Position numbers and translations under genes: made by a program | DNA from: Negativibacillus sp. | GTDB taxonomy: Bacteria; Bacillota; Clostridia; Oscillospirales; Ruminococcaceae | Length of the DNA stretch: 30,875 nt | Assembly: GCA_020024325.1 (NCBI GenBank) | Contig: JAHHTY010000020.1 | Location: 1 to 30,875, forward strand | Direction of reading: 5' to 3' | Notes under the pieces: model-generated | Seen by the model: only the letters and a program-made list of their open reading frames with translations | Database searches by the model: none | What the model was told of the DNA's origin: nothing | Part shown: positions 6,661 through 16,200 of the stretch, in pieces | How the letters are laid out: each line of letters starts with the position of its first letter | Position numbering within the stretch: the stretch's first letter is position 1

Positions 6661-7809
6661 ATGAACAAAACAGTATCAATTCTAGGTTCTACGGGTTCTA
6701 TCGGAACACAAAGTTTGGCAGTTTGTCGAAAAATGGGCTATACTGTTGTGGCATTAACGGCACACAGTAATTGGAAGCTGATGGAACAGCAAATTCGGGA
6801 ATTTTCTCCTAAGTTTGCAGCATTGACAGATTCTCAGGCCGCTTGGGAATTAAAACAAAGAGTGAAAGATACCGACACAACGGTTCTGGAAGGAATGGAA
6901 GGGGTACTCAAAATTTCTTCTTATCCTCATCAGGATACGGTAATCAATGCTTTGATGGGAGTGGCAGGTTTGCTGCCAACGGTAAAAGCAATTGAGGCGG
7001 GCAATAATGTTGCTTTGGCAAACAAAGAAACACTGGTTGCCGGCGGAAAATTGGTAACGGAACTGGTGAAAAAGAAAGGCGTTCTTTTGACCCCGATTGA
7101 CAGCGAACATTCGGCAATTTTCCAGTGCCTTCAGGGAAATGATATAAACAGTGTAAAACGCCTGATTATAACAGCGTCCGGCGGTCCATTCTATGGAAGA
7201 AGCAGGGAAGAACTTGCGGGAATCAAGAAAGAGCAGGCACTCAAGCACCCAAACTGGAGCATGGGAGCAAAAATCACGATTGATTCCTCAACATTGATGA
7301 ATAAAGGCTTAGAATTTATCGAGGCAATGTGGTTATTCTCTATGCCGCCCGAAAAGATTGACATTGTTGTCCATCAACAAAGCATCATTCATTCGATGGT
7401 AGAATATCGGGACGGTTCGGTTATGGCACAGATGGGTGTGCCCGATATGACAATCCCGATTCAATATGCGCTGACATGGCCGCACCGCTATGAGTCACCG
7501 GCAAAACAGCTGGATTTGCTTTCCTGCACAGAGCTTACCTTCCGCAAACCCGACATGGAAACCTTTACCTGCCTAGCAGATTGTATTGAAGCTGCAAAAC
7601 GCGGCGGATTGTATCCGTGTATTGTCAACGGGGCAAACGAAGAGGCGGTTTCTCTGTTTTTGCAGGATAAGATTGGTTATCTTGATTTGTTTACCGCGGT
7701 TCACAAAGCCTTAAATCACTTCGATTTGGGAGATTATTCTACTGTTGAAGAGGTTTTGGAAGCAGACCGAAAAGCAAGAGAATTTGTCAGAGAAATCTTT
7801 TGTAAATAA
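6661..7809 (+). CDS. dxr: 1-deoxy-D-xylulose 5-phosphate reductoisomerase
   Basis: Dxr is the second enzyme of the MEP isoprenoid pathway. It converts DXP to 2-C-methyl-D-erythritol 4-phosphate with NADPH and a divalent metal. The 382-residue product has the NADPH loop GSTGSIGTQSL (9-19), ANKETLV (120-126) and the metal site beginning IDSEHSAIFQCL (Asp147, Glu149). It also has ASGGPF, HPNWSMGAKITIDSSTLMNK and the C-terminal helical domain. The ATG at 6661 follows AGAGGG (6650-6655) at 5 nt. A TTG at 6640 would add seven residues but precedes this ribosome site. It heads the dxr-rseP-ispG trio, a common bacterial arrangement. The product eventually supplies UppS. Confidence 0.97.
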   Translation: MNKTVSILGSTGSIGTQSLAVCRKMGYTVVALTAHSNWKLMEQQIREFSPKFAALTDSQAAWELKQRVKDTDTTVLEGMEGVLKISSYPHQDTVINALMGVAGLLPTVKAIEAGNNVALANKETLVAGGKLVTELVKKKGVLLTPIDSEHSAIFQCLQGNDINSVKRLIITASGGPFYGRSREELAGIKKEQALKHPNWSMGAKITIDSSTLMNKGLEFIEAMWLFSMPPEKIDIVVHQQSIIHSMVEYRDGSVMAQMGVPDMTIPIQYALTWPHRYESPAKQLDLLSCTELTFRKPDMETFTCLADCIEAAKRGGLYPCIVNGANEEAVSLFLQDKIGYLDLFTAVHKALNHFDLGDYSTVEEVLEADRKAREFVREIFCK

Positions 7810-7835
7810 TTGTTAGAACAACAGGGAGGAATTTG

Positions 7836-8867
7836 ATGAATCTACTCGTAACAACCCTGATAGCAGTGGCCATTTTCGGGGCTATCATCCTGATTCATGA
7901 GTTGGGTCATTTTTTGACGGCAAAAGCAATGGGAGTTTATGTGCGGGAATTTTCCATTGGTATGGGACCGGCGTTGTTTTACTTTAACAAAGGGGAAACA
8001 CAGTATACACTGCGTCTGTTACCGATTGGCGGATATGTTGCAATGGAGGGGGAGAACGAGAAAAGTTCTGATGACCGTGCTTTCTGCAATAAAAAGCCTC
8101 TGCCCAAAATATTGGTTGTGATAGCAGGGGCAACCATGAACCTGCTGTTGGGATTTTTCATTATGCTGGGATTGGTTTGTGCAAAACCGATGTTGGGCAG
8201 CACACAGGTCAGTGCTTTTGACCCTGCCGCAGTCAGCAATGAAAAATTGCAGCTGGGCGACGAGATTATCAAGGTCAATGGCTATAAAGTCCACACGGCA
8301 AACGATTTAGTCTATGCTTTTGTCGATGTGGGAACAAACCCCGTCCAGATGACAGTTCGCCGAAACGGAGAGGTTGTTCAGCTGCATGATGTCCCTTTTT
8401 CTTATGAACAGGTGGAAGGACAAACCATTGTCAAGCTCGATTTTAAAGTTCAGGGGCTGAAAAAAACGCCGCTGCTTGTCTTGAAAGAATCGTGGTATAT
8501 GACAACGGGAGTGGTAAAACAAGTCTGGACTTCTTTTGGAAAGCTGATTACAGGGCAATTTCAAATGAACCAGCTTTCCGGCCCCGTGGGTGTTACCCAG
8601 ATGATTGGAGAAGTGGCATCAACCAAGGATTATTCCAACTTTTTCTTGATGACAGCGTTTATCACAATCAACATCGGTGTATTTAACCTTCTGCCGCTTC
8701 CGGCACTGGATGGCGGAAGACTGATGTTCCTGTTGCTTGAGCTGGTTCGAGGAAAGCCGCTTTCGGCAAAATATGAAGGTTATGTACACGCAGCAGGCTT
8801 GTTTTTATTGATGGGATTGATGCTGTTTGTCACCTTTAATGATATTGTCCGACTGATAAGAGGTTAA
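7836..8867 (+). CDS. rseP: RseP/RasP-type site-2 intramembrane zinc metalloprotease
   Basis: Membrane-embedded protease of the S2P/M50 family. Relatives cut membrane-anchored anti-sigma factors and remnant signal peptides. The 343-residue product has HELGH at residues 21-25 in the first membrane segment and GGYVAMEGE, a PDZ domain (about 110-200, with LQLGDEIIKVNGYKV), and the second active-site motif NLLPLPALDGGR with its metal-binding Asp in a later segment. The ATG at 7836 follows GGAGG (7825-7829) at 6 nt. It is worth noting that this window also encodes a single-span anti-sigma factor (16946-17515), a plausible but unproven substrate. Confidence 0.96.
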   Translation: MNLLVTTLIAVAIFGAIILIHELGHFLTAKAMGVYVREFSIGMGPALFYFNKGETQYTLRLLPIGGYVAMEGENEKSSDDRAFCNKKPLPKILVVIAGATMNLLLGFFIMLGLVCAKPMLGSTQVSAFDPAAVSNEKLQLGDEIIKVNGYKVHTANDLVYAFVDVGTNPVQMTVRRNGEVVQLHDVPFSYEQVEGQTIVKLDFKVQGLKKTPLLVLKESWYMTTGVVKQVWTSFGKLITGQFQMNQLSGPVGVTQMIGEVASTKDYSNFFLMTAFITINIGVFNLLPLPALDGGRLMFLLLELVRGKPLSAKYEGYVHAAGLFLLMGLMLFVTFNDIVRLIRG

Positions 8868-8885
8868 AAGGAGAGGAAGGACAAA

Positions 8886-9956
8886 ATGAGCGAATATAGA
8901 AGAGAATCAAAGCAAATCTCAGTCGGTCAGGTAAAGATCGGTAAAGGGGCACCCATTACAATTCAGTCGATGTTAAACACACCGGCAGAAGATTTTGAAA
9001 AAAGTGTGGAGCAGGCAAAACGTTTGCAAGCAGCCGGCTGTGAAATCATCCGCGCCGCCATTCCCAATAAAGAATCCGTAAAGCTGATTGAAGAGTTAAA
9101 AAAAGCCGTCACTGTTCCGATTGTAGCGGATATTCATTTTGATTATCGTCTTGCAATCGAGGCGGTTGCGGCAGGTGTCGATAAAGTTCGTATCAATCCG
9201 GGCAATATCGGTGACGAGGACCGTGTCCGTCAGGTTGTAGAAACCTGTAAACATCACAATGTCCCGATTCGTGTAGGTGTCAACTCGGGAAGCCTTGAAA
9301 AACATATCCTTGCAAAGTACGGTCATCCTACCGCTCAGGCGATGGTGGACAGTGCATTATATCATGTATCTTTAATCGAAAAGTTTGACTATGACCAAAT
9401 TGCAATTTCCATTAAGTCCTCCAATGTGCAAACCATGATTGAAGCTTATCGTTTAGCCGCACAACAGTGCGACTATCCGCTCCATTTGGGTGTGACCGAA
9501 GCAGGAACCGCTCACATGGGACTGATAAAATCCGCTGTTGGAATCGGTTCACTTCTGTGCGACGGAATCGGAGATACAATCCGCGTTTCTTTAACAGATG
9601 ACCCTGTTAACGAGGTATATGCCGCAAGGGATATTTTAAAATCCATCGGTATCAGAAAGGAAGGTATTACCTTTGTTTCCTGTCCGACCTGCGGCAGAAC
9701 AAAAATTGATTTAATCCGTTTGGCACAGCAGGTGGAAGAAAGATTAAAGGATTGTAAGGCTCAGCTGACAGTGGCGGTGATGGGATGTGCGGTGAACGGA
9801 CCTGGAGAAGCACGAGAAGCGGATATTGGAATTGCGGGTGGAGATGGCTGTGCAATTTTGTTTCGCAAAGGCGAAATTATCCGCAAAATTCCCGAAAACC
9901 GTGTTGTAGAGGAACTTGCGAAAGAAGTAGAAAAAATAGTACATAAGGAAGGTTAA
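8886..9956 (+). CDS. ispG: 4-hydroxy-3-methylbut-2-en-1-yl diphosphate synthase
   Basis: IspG (GcpE) performs the penultimate MEP pathway step, reductive opening of the cyclic diphosphate to HMBPP, using a [4Fe-4S] cluster. The 356-residue product is the short bacterial form: a TIM barrel (VADIHFDYRLA, KVRINPGNIG, RVGVNSGSLE, LGVTEAGT) followed by the cluster domain. The cluster ligands are visible as CPTCGR (Cys266 and Cys269) and MGCAVNGPGEA (Cys301), with the conserved Glu just after. The ATG at 8886 has a purine-rich AGGAGAGGAAGGA site. It is translationally close to rseP (18-nt gap) and to the next gene (3-nt gap), so all three are one transcript. Confidence 0.97.
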   Translation: MSEYRRESKQISVGQVKIGKGAPITIQSMLNTPAEDFEKSVEQAKRLQAAGCEIIRAAIPNKESVKLIEELKKAVTVPIVADIHFDYRLAIEAVAAGVDKVRINPGNIGDEDRVRQVVETCKHHNVPIRVGVNSGSLEKHILAKYGHPTAQAMVDSALYHVSLIEKFDYDQIAISIKSSNVQTMIEAYRLAAQQCDYPLHLGVTEAGTAHMGLIKSAVGIGSLLCDGIGDTIRVSLTDDPVNEVYAARDILKSIGIRKEGITFVSCPTCGRTKIDLIRLAQQVEERLKDCKAQLTVAVMGCAVNGPGEAREADIGIAGGDGCAILFRKGEIIRKIPENRVVEELAKEVEKIVHKEG

Positions 9957-9959
9957 AAA

Positions 9960-10844
9960 ATGGCTCAGAAAAAAAACAATCTGAAAAAACCACTCATTAT
10001 TTTAGGAATTGCAGCAGTAGTTGCTTTGCTGGCATTTTTGATTTATGATGAGGTAAAATCCGGAAACTATCTGAAAGAATTAAATCAGGCACTGGAAAAT
10101 ACAAAAGAAATCGAGTCCGGCAGCGCGGTGGGTTACACCTATAACTACGCAGAGGGCAGCCGTGAAAATGCAAGTAAAGTAACAAGAAAAGCAAACTTTC
10201 TGCGCTCTGAGGATGGGATAACCTTCCAAGAAAGCACCGGAAACGAGGACGGCTCTGCGCTGATTTCTAACGTATACTTAAAACCGGAAGAATATTACTT
10301 CCTCGGGGAAGATGCAAAGTGGGTTCGCAATGAAATTGAAAAAGGCTTAGATACCCGTCCATATTGCATGGCAGCACTTTCCAGAACACTTTCCTCAGAA
10401 CAGTTTAAGAGAATCAGACAGACCCAGATAGATGGCAAAAAAGCATTCGAGGTTGTTTTGACCCGCCAGTGGATTATGGAAAACTATCAGGGCAATGGCG
10501 GAGAACCGCTCAACGGCAGCATCGTTTTTGTTCTGGTCAGCAATTCGGATACCCCTTATGTAGAAAAGGTAATTCAGACTTTAAATATCCGTGTAACAGA
10601 TGAAGAAGGAAATAAATCTGTTCAGGTGGTAGAAGAGGAAAATCAGATTACTGTCGGCAAAAGCATCGACGGCGGTGATGTGACCCAAGCACTGAATGAT
10701 TTCTATAAGAAAAACATTGAAGGCAATTATGTAGAAGCTGCCGATTTAGCACAGCAGAATCAGGAAACAGGTAAAGAAGAACCGACAATCGGAGAGTCCG
10801 GCGAAACAACAGCAGATTCCTCCGAAGAAAAAACAGAAGAATAA
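9960..10844 (+). CDS. Membrane-anchored extracytoplasmic protein of unknown function
   Basis: I do not recognise this 294-residue protein. A short basic N-terminus (MAQKKNNLKK) is followed by one membrane segment (about 11-28) with no lipobox cysteine, so it should be anchored with the bulk outside. The exported part is soluble and rich in beta-prone segments (YTYNYAEGSRENASKVTRK, GITFQESTG, KAFEVVLTRQWIM), loosely like LolA- or LppX-type lipid-handling folds. It ends in a low-complexity acidic Glu/Thr/Ser tail (about 262-294). It starts 3 nt after the ispG stop, with AAGGAAGG (9945-9952) inside the end of ispG, so translation is probably coupled. A strong hairpin follows. The fold analogy is weak inference. 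Confidence 0.85.
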   Translation: MAQKKNNLKKPLIILGIAAVVALLAFLIYDEVKSGNYLKELNQALENTKEIESGSAVGYTYNYAEGSRENASKVTRKANFLRSEDGITFQESTGNEDGSALISNVYLKPEEYYFLGEDAKWVRNEIEKGLDTRPYCMAALSRTLSSEQFKRIRQTQIDGKKAFEVVLTRQWIMENYQGNGGEPLNGSIVFVLVSNSDTPYVEKVIQTLNIRVTDEEGNKSVQVVEEENQITVGKSIDGGDVTQALNDFYKKNIEGNYVEAADLAQQNQETGKEEPTIGESGETTADSSEEKTEE

Positions 10845-10850
10845 GATAAA

Positions 10851-10900
10851 ACAGCAAGCTGACCCGCATGAAAAACACGGGTTGGCTTTGCTGTATTTTT
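10851..10900 (+). terminator. Terminator-type hairpin between the membrane protein gene and polC
   Basis: ACAGCAAGCTGACCCG (10851-10866) pairs with the arm CGGGTTGGCTTTGCTGT (10878-10894) with a single-base bulge and two wobbles. ATTTTT follows. The polC start codon is only 23 nt downstream, so polC must depend on readthrough or on a promoter lying upstream of the hairpin. Confidence 0.8.
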
Positions 10901-10923
10901 GACAGCAGAGGAGGAAAAAGATA

Positions 10924-13900
10924 GTGAACCGTTTTGCAGATGTGTTCAGCCCGTTTGTGACGGGAAAGATTGCAAGTGAGCTGATGGAAGCTCCCATTCA
11001 TCACATCGATGCAAAAAAAGAAAAAAGACAGATTACGGTGGAACTTCATCCAGAACAGCGGATACCGAAAAAGGAGATTCTAAAGGTAGAAAAGCAAATC
11101 ATGAAGGTGGCGGATTTGGCGTTATTTGAGATTATGACACGTTACCGCCCCGAGCTTTTCTGCTGTGATTCAATGGAGGATATTCTGCATGAGCTGAAAA
11201 AAAGAGGATATCCCGCAAACGGTATTTTCGAGGGTTGCACACAGAAAATAGAAGAAGGTTGTTTGACAATCAGCCTGCGTCATGGCGGATATAATTTGAT
11301 TCAAAACAGCGGGTGTGACCAGGCAATCAAACGGGTTATTTCAGAGCAATACGGACTTGCAATGGACGTAAAATTTGATGGTGTGTTGGATCTAAAAGAA
11401 GATCAGCCCGAATATAAAGAAATTATCGGCACTCCCAAAATCACCGAGGACCAGAAAAAAGCGTTGAACCGCCCGAAAGATGCGCCAAAACAATCAAAGG
11501 AAGAAAAGAAAGAAAACCTCTTTAAAGAGCCCGGAAAAATCCAGTTTGATTGTTCCGATTTTCCGTTTCAGCAGGATAGTGCGGTTGTGGTGATGGGAAA
11601 ACCGATTAAAGACCGTCCGATTCCTCTAAACGAAGTAGACGGAGAAACGGGTTTGACAACGGTCTGGGGAGATATTGTCAAAAAAGAATCCGTCACTTCA
11701 AAAGACGGAAAGTGGGAAATTTATTCTATTGATATTACCGATTACACCAGTTCCAATACCCTCAAAATCATTCAGCCTACCGATAAAAAGGAAGCGATTG
11801 AAGAATTGCAGGAAGGCAATACCTTGATTGTTCGAGGGGATGCGGCCTTCGATAAATATGAACACGATGTCACCATTCGTCCTTTGGCGGTGACAATGGT
11901 GAAAAAAACACAAAAAACCGACGATGCACCGATAAAAAGGGTGGAGCTGCACCTGCACTCCAATATGTCTACAATGGATGGCATGAACAGCTCTGCGGAC
12001 CTTGTAAAATTGGCACATAGTTGGGGACATCGTGCAATGGCAATTACCGACCACGGTGTTGTTCAGGGTTTCCCCGATGCAATGTATGCCTCCGAAGGCT
12101 GGAAAGATTTTCGCATGATTTATGGTCTGGAGGCCTATTTTGTCAATGATATGGTGGCTGCTGTCAAGGGAAACAAGAAGCACAGCTTTGATGGTGAGTT
12201 TATTGTATTCGACTTGGAAACAACGGGCCTTTCCGCAACACAGGAACGCATCACCGAAATTGGTGCTGTTCGGGTAAAAAACGGCGAGGTAGTCGATGTC
12301 TTTAACACCTTTGTTAATCCCGAAAGACATATCCCGGAAAAGATAACATCATTGACGGGAATTACCGATGCAATGGTAAAAGATGCCCCCTGCGAAGCGG
12401 AAGCTCTGAAAATGTGGGAAGCGTTTTGCCCGAAAGATGCAGTGCTGGTTGCCCATAATGCGGATTTTGACTGCTCTTTTATGAGTGCTGCATTTGCAAG
12501 ACAGAAGAAACATTTTAAAAACACCTATATTGATACGGTAACAATTTCACGCTCTTTATATAAGGAGCTTAAAAACCATAAATTGGATACCGTTGCAGAG
12601 CATTTGAAGGTAGGAGATTTTCATCATCACCGAGCTTGCGATGATGCGTCCGTTCTTGCAAAAATCTTTATCCGCATGATGGAGGATATGAAAAGAGATT
12701 ATCATATCAGTGCCATCGAAAAAATAAACACGGCTTTGGTAACAGCAGACCCAAGACAGCTGAGGTCTTATCATTTGATTTTGCTTGTAAAAAATCAAAT
12801 GGGACTTAAAAACCTGTATCAGCTGGTGTCGATGTCACATTTACAGTATTATAAAAAACGTCCGCTGATTCCGAAAAGCGAGCTGATAAAACATAGGGAA
12901 GGTCTGCTTGTCGGCAGTGCTTGTGAAGCAGGCGAGCTGTTCCGTGCAGTTGTTGCGGGAAAAAATTGGAACGAACTGTGTCGTATGGCAAGCTTTTATG
13001 ATTACCTGGAGGTTCAGCCAATCGGCAATAACGACTTTATGATGAGAAACGGAACCGTTAAAACAATCGGCGAACTTCAGGAATTTAATAAGACAATCAT
13101 TAAACTGGGCGATAGACTGGGCATTCCGGTTGTGGCAACCGGTGACGTGCATTTTATGAGAAAAGAAGATGCCATCTTCCGTGCTATCCTGATGGCAGGA
13201 CAGGGCTTTAAAGATGCGGACAATCAGCCGCCTTTGTATCTGCACACCACCCAAGAAATGCTGGACGAGTTTTCTTATCTTCCAAAAGAAAAAGCGTTTG
13301 AAATTGTCGTAACAAATACCAATTTGATTGCCGATATGATTGAGGAAGTCCGCCCGTTCCCCAACGGAACCTATACGCCCACCATCGACGGAGCCGAGGA
13401 GGATTTGCGTCAGCGTACCTGGCAAAGGGCAAAAGATTGGTACGAGTTTGAGGGGAAAATTCCGGACGTTGTTTCTAACAGACTGACAAAAGAGCTGGAA
13501 TCCATCATTTCACATGGATTTGCGGTGTTGTATGTCATTGCACAAAAGCTGGTTTCCAAATCGGAATCGGATGGTTATTTGGTTGGCTCCCGAGGTTCGG
13601 TTGGCTCCTCGTTTGTTGCCATCATGGCAGGAATTTCGGAGGTTAACCCATTGCCGCCGCATTACCGCTGTCCAAAATGTCATCATACCATCTTCTTTTT
13701 GGATGGTTCGGTTGGTTCCGGTTTTGACCTCCCTCCCAAAAACTGCGAGCACTGCGGTACACCATATTTAAGGGACGGGCATGATATTCCGTTTGAAACC
13801 TTCCTTGGATTCCACGGCGACAAATCACCGGATATTGACCTGAATTTTTCGGGAGAATATCAGTCCAAAGCTCATAAATATACAGAAGAATTGTTCGGCG

Positions 13901-15258
13901 AAGGTCATGTATTTAAAGCGGGAACAACAGGAGCTTTAGCAGATAAAACCGCTTACGGATATGTGAAAAATTACCTTTCCGAACATGGAAAAACGCTGCA
14001 TAAAGCAGAGGAAAACCGCTTGTCAAAAGGCTGTACGGGGGTGAAACGCTCAACCGGTCAGCACCCGGGAGGAATGGTCGTTGTGCCGAACGACTATGAA
14101 GTGTTTGATTTTACCCCGATTCAGCATCCTGCCGATGATGTCAACTCCGACATCATCACCACTCACTTTGACTTTAACTCTCTGCACGATACCATTTTAA
14201 AGCTGGACATTCTCGGGCACGATGTGCCGACCCTGTATAAATATGTAGAGGATTTGACAGGGACGAATGTAAATGATGCAGACACCTCGGATGAACTGAT
14301 TTATAAGTTATTTACATCACCGGAGGTCTTGGGCGTCACAGCAGAAGATATACAGTGCGAAACGGGAACCCTTGCAATCCCGGAGATGGGTACACCGTTT
14401 GTGCGTCAGATGTTGTTGGAATGTAAGCCGAAAAATTTTTCGGATTTGCTTCAGATTTCCGGTCTGTCACACGGAACCGATGTATGGTTAGGCAATGCTC
14501 AAGATTTAATTAAGAACGGAACCTGTACCATCAGCGAGGTAATCGGAACCCGTGACAGTATCATGCTGTATCTGATTTATCATGGGCTGGACCCTTCCAT
14601 GTCCTTTAAAATCATGGAAATTGTGCGAAAGGGAAAGGCTCATAAACTGCTGACACCGGAACACGTCCAAGCCATGAAAGACCATGATGTTCCGCAGTGG
14701 TATATTGATTCCTGCTTTAAAATTAAGTATATGTTTCCAAAAGCTCATGCAGCTGCCTATGTTATTGCAGCCATCCGTTTGTGCTGGTACAAGGTGCATT
14801 ATCCGCTTGCGTTTTATGCAGCACACTTTACCGTGCGTGGCGAAGATTTTGACGCAGCCACCGTCATTCAGGGCAAAGAAATGGTGAAGCTGAGAATGAA
14901 AGAACTGCGCTCTAAGGGTATGGAAGCAACAGATAAAGAAAAGAAAACAGCAGAGTGTTTGCATATTGCACTGGAGGCAATGTGCAGGGGCATTGAGTTT
15001 TTACCGATTGATTTATATCGTTCCCACGCAACAAAATATCAGATTGAAGACGGAAAAATCCGCCTGCCGTTCTGCTCGCTCAAGGGTGTCGGTGATGCTG
15101 CGGCTAACAGCTTGTATGAAGCCGCACAGAAAGGTGAATTTATTTCAATGGATGAAATTGTTGCTCGTTCCGGCGTGTCTAAAACTGTCATCGAAACACT
15201 CAAAGAGTGCGGCGCATTGGGAGATCTTCCGGAATCCAGCCAGATGACACTGTTCTAA
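10924..15258 (+). CDS. polC: DNA polymerase III alpha subunit, PolC type
   Basis: Main replicative polymerase of low-GC Gram-positives, with built-in proofreading. The 1444 residues match the usual length. Domain order: N-terminal domain (1 to about 215); OB fold (about 225-330); first part of the PHP domain with LHLH (342-345) and TDHG (375-378); inserted DEDDh exonuclease with FDLETTG (Asp430, Glu432), AHNADFD and HHRACDD; rest of PHP with GDVHFM. The polymerase core follows: a zinc site (Cys916, Cys919, Cys941, Cys944) and the catalytic PDIDLNFS (Asp970, Asp972), then the C-terminal fingers and tail. The GTG at 10924 is preceded by GAGGAGG (10908-10914) and gives the expected N-terminus. 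All catalytic residues I checked are intact. Confidence 0.98.
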   Translation: MNRFADVFSPFVTGKIASELMEAPIHHIDAKKEKRQITVELHPEQRIPKKEILKVEKQIMKVADLALFEIMTRYRPELFCCDSMEDILHELKKRGYPANGIFEGCTQKIEEGCLTISLRHGGYNLIQNSGCDQAIKRVISEQYGLAMDVKFDGVLDLKEDQPEYKEIIGTPKITEDQKKALNRPKDAPKQSKEEKKENLFKEPGKIQFDCSDFPFQQDSAVVVMGKPIKDRPIPLNEVDGETGLTTVWGDIVKKESVTSKDGKWEIYSIDITDYTSSNTLKIIQPTDKKEAIEELQEGNTLIVRGDAAFDKYEHDVTIRPLAVTMVKKTQKTDDAPIKRVELHLHSNMSTMDGMNSSADLVKLAHSWGHRAMAITDHGVVQGFPDAMYASEGWKDFRMIYGLEAYFVNDMVAAVKGNKKHSFDGEFIVFDLETTGLSATQERITEIGAVRVKNGEVVDVFNTFVNPERHIPEKITSLTGITDAMVKDAPCEAEALKMWEAFCPKDAVLVAHNADFDCSFMSAAFARQKKHFKNTYIDTVTISRSLYKELKNHKLDTVAEHLKVGDFHHHRACDDASVLAKIFIRMMEDMKRDYHISAIEKINTALVTADPRQLRSYHLILLVKNQMGLKNLYQLVSMSHLQYYKKRPLIPKSELIKHREGLLVGSACEAGELFRAVVAGKNWNELCRMASFYDYLEVQPIGNNDFMMRNGTVKTIGELQEFNKTIIKLGDRLGIPVVATGDVHFMRKEDAIFRAILMAGQGFKDADNQPPLYLHTTQEMLDEFSYLPKEKAFEIVVTNTNLIADMIEEVRPFPNGTYTPTIDGAEEDLRQRTWQRAKDWYEFEGKIPDVVSNRLTKELESIISHGFAVLYVIAQKLVSKSESDGYLVGSRGSVGSSFVAIMAGISEVNPLPPHYRCPKCHHTIFFLDGSVGSGFDLPPKNCEHCGTPYLRDGHDIPFETFLGFHGDKSPDIDLNFSGEYQSKAHKYTEELFGEGHVFKAGTTGALADKTAYGYVKNYLSEHGKTLHKAEENRLSKGCTGVKRSTGQHPGGMVVVPNDYEVFDFTPIQHPADDVNSDIITTHFDFNSLHDTILKLDILGHDVPTLYKYVEDLTGTNVNDADTSDELIYKLFTSPEVLGVTAEDIQCETGTLAIPEMGTPFVRQMLLECKPKNFSDLLQISGLSHGTDVWLGNAQDLIKNGTCTISEVIGTRDSIMLYLIYHGLDPSMSFKIMEIVRKGKAHKLLTPEHVQAMKDHDVPQWYIDSCFKIKYMFPKAHAAAYVIAAIRLCWYKVHYPLAFYAAHFTVRGEDFDAATVIQGKEMVKLRMKELRSKGMEATDKEKKTAECLHIALEAMCRGIEFLPIDLYRSHATKYQIEDGKIRLPFCSLKGVGDAAANSLYEAAQKGEFISMDEIVARSGVSKTVIETLKECGALGDLPESSQMTLF

Positions 15259-15273
15259 TCAGCTGAATAATAA

Positions 15274-15315
15274 ATAACAAAATCCCCGACCGTAAAAGGT
15301 CGGGGATTTTGTTAT
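15274..15315. terminator. Bidirectional terminator between polC and the convergent minus-strand module
   Basis: A perfect 18-bp stem (15274-15291 with 15298-15315) around the loop GTAAAA has a GC-rich core (TCCCCGACC/GGTCGGGGA) flanked by A-rich and T-rich arms. It therefore works as a terminator on both strands. It separates polC (ends 15258) from the minus-strand gene ending at 15327. Confidence 0.92.
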
Positions 15316-15326
15316 CTATTGTATTT

Positions 15327-16172
15327 TTAAGATTCACCGATCGCCTCAGCACGTTCGATTTCTACATTCGGGTTTTCATCATCCATATGTTGGCTGTCAG
15401 AAACCATTTGTTGAAGCTGGTCAACGGTCATGTGTAGTTGAAAACGGTCGTATAAAGAAAGTGTAAACTCTCCGCCGTGATATGGAGCAGATACTGTAAC
15501 CGATAGGTTTTCATAGTTTAATGTGCTGATACTGTCTAATAAACTGCGGACATTCCGGGCAAAGGTATGGGCGTTGTCTTGATTGCTGAAATGAAAGTAT
15601 AAAGAGATATGGTCAGCAGGGGTGAGGTCTTTTAACTCAAATTCACTTTGTGCAGGGGAAGCACTGTTTAAGTTAGCATTTACCTCTAAAAAAATAACAG
15701 GGGAGTTTTGGGGAACCAGATTGTAAATTTCATTATATATTTGCTGTTCCACCTGTCGTTCCACCTTCCAGTTTGCAGGACCAAACTGCATATAAATAGG
15801 GTAGAAAGCGGATAATCCCAGCGATATAACGGTAATGAAGATACAAAACAGTGTTCCTCCAAAATCGTACCGAAGATTTTTTCCGCCATTGCGAAAGTAC
15901 TGCCATAAAATTTCAATGCCCAGTAAGATAAGCAGAACGGGAGAAATTTTTATCACATTCAATAAACTGAATGGGTGAAATAAATAAACAATCAAGACGC
16001 TGCCCAGCAAAATAAGACTGATGCCCAGTGTCATGGTTCCGATTCGTCTGGGAGAAGCTTTCGCTTTTTCTTGTTGACAGATTGTCTTGGATGAAGAGAG
16101 GGAAGCGTTTAAATCCTCCCTTTCTTGTTCTTTATCTGTAAGACAATCAGAAAAATTGTTCTTGTCTATCAC
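15327..16172 (-). CDS. Membrane protein with LiaI/LiaF-like transmembrane region
   Basis: 281 residues. A polar, probably cytoplasmic N-terminus (1-42) is followed by three hydrophobic segments (about 43-65, 71-91 and 104-125). The first two carry the pattern RRIGTMTLGISLILLGSVLI and ISPVLLILLGIEILWQYF, typical of the LiaI/LiaF-like membrane region found in cell-envelope stress proteins. The C-terminal 150 residues are predicted extracytoplasmic and match nothing I recognise. The start is GTG at 16172 with AAGGCAGGT upstream. It is the last gene of the minus-strand sigma/anti-sigma cluster. LiaF relatives act as brakes on stress signalling; a similar role here is inference from topology and position. 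Confidence 0.75.
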   Translation of the reverse strand: MIDKNNFSDCLTDKEQEREDLNASLSSSKTICQQEKAKASPRRIGTMTLGISLILLGSVLIVYLFHPFSLLNVIKISPVLLILLGIEILWQYFRNGGKNLRYDFGGTLFCIFITVISLGLSAFYPIYMQFGPANWKVERQVEQQIYNEIYNLVPQNSPVIFLEVNANLNSASPAQSEFELKDLTPADHISLYFHFSNQDNAHTFARNVRSLLDSISTLNYENLSVTVSAPYHGGEFTLSLYDRFQLHMTVDQLQQMVSDSQHMDDENPNVEIERAEAIGES

Positions 16173-16200
16173 AATAATTACCTGCCTTTTATTAGGATGA

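Noticed and set aside
11698..12330. 210-codon minus-strand frame inside polC
   Set aside because: Lies entirely within the intact PHP/exonuclease coding region of polC and has no family signature.
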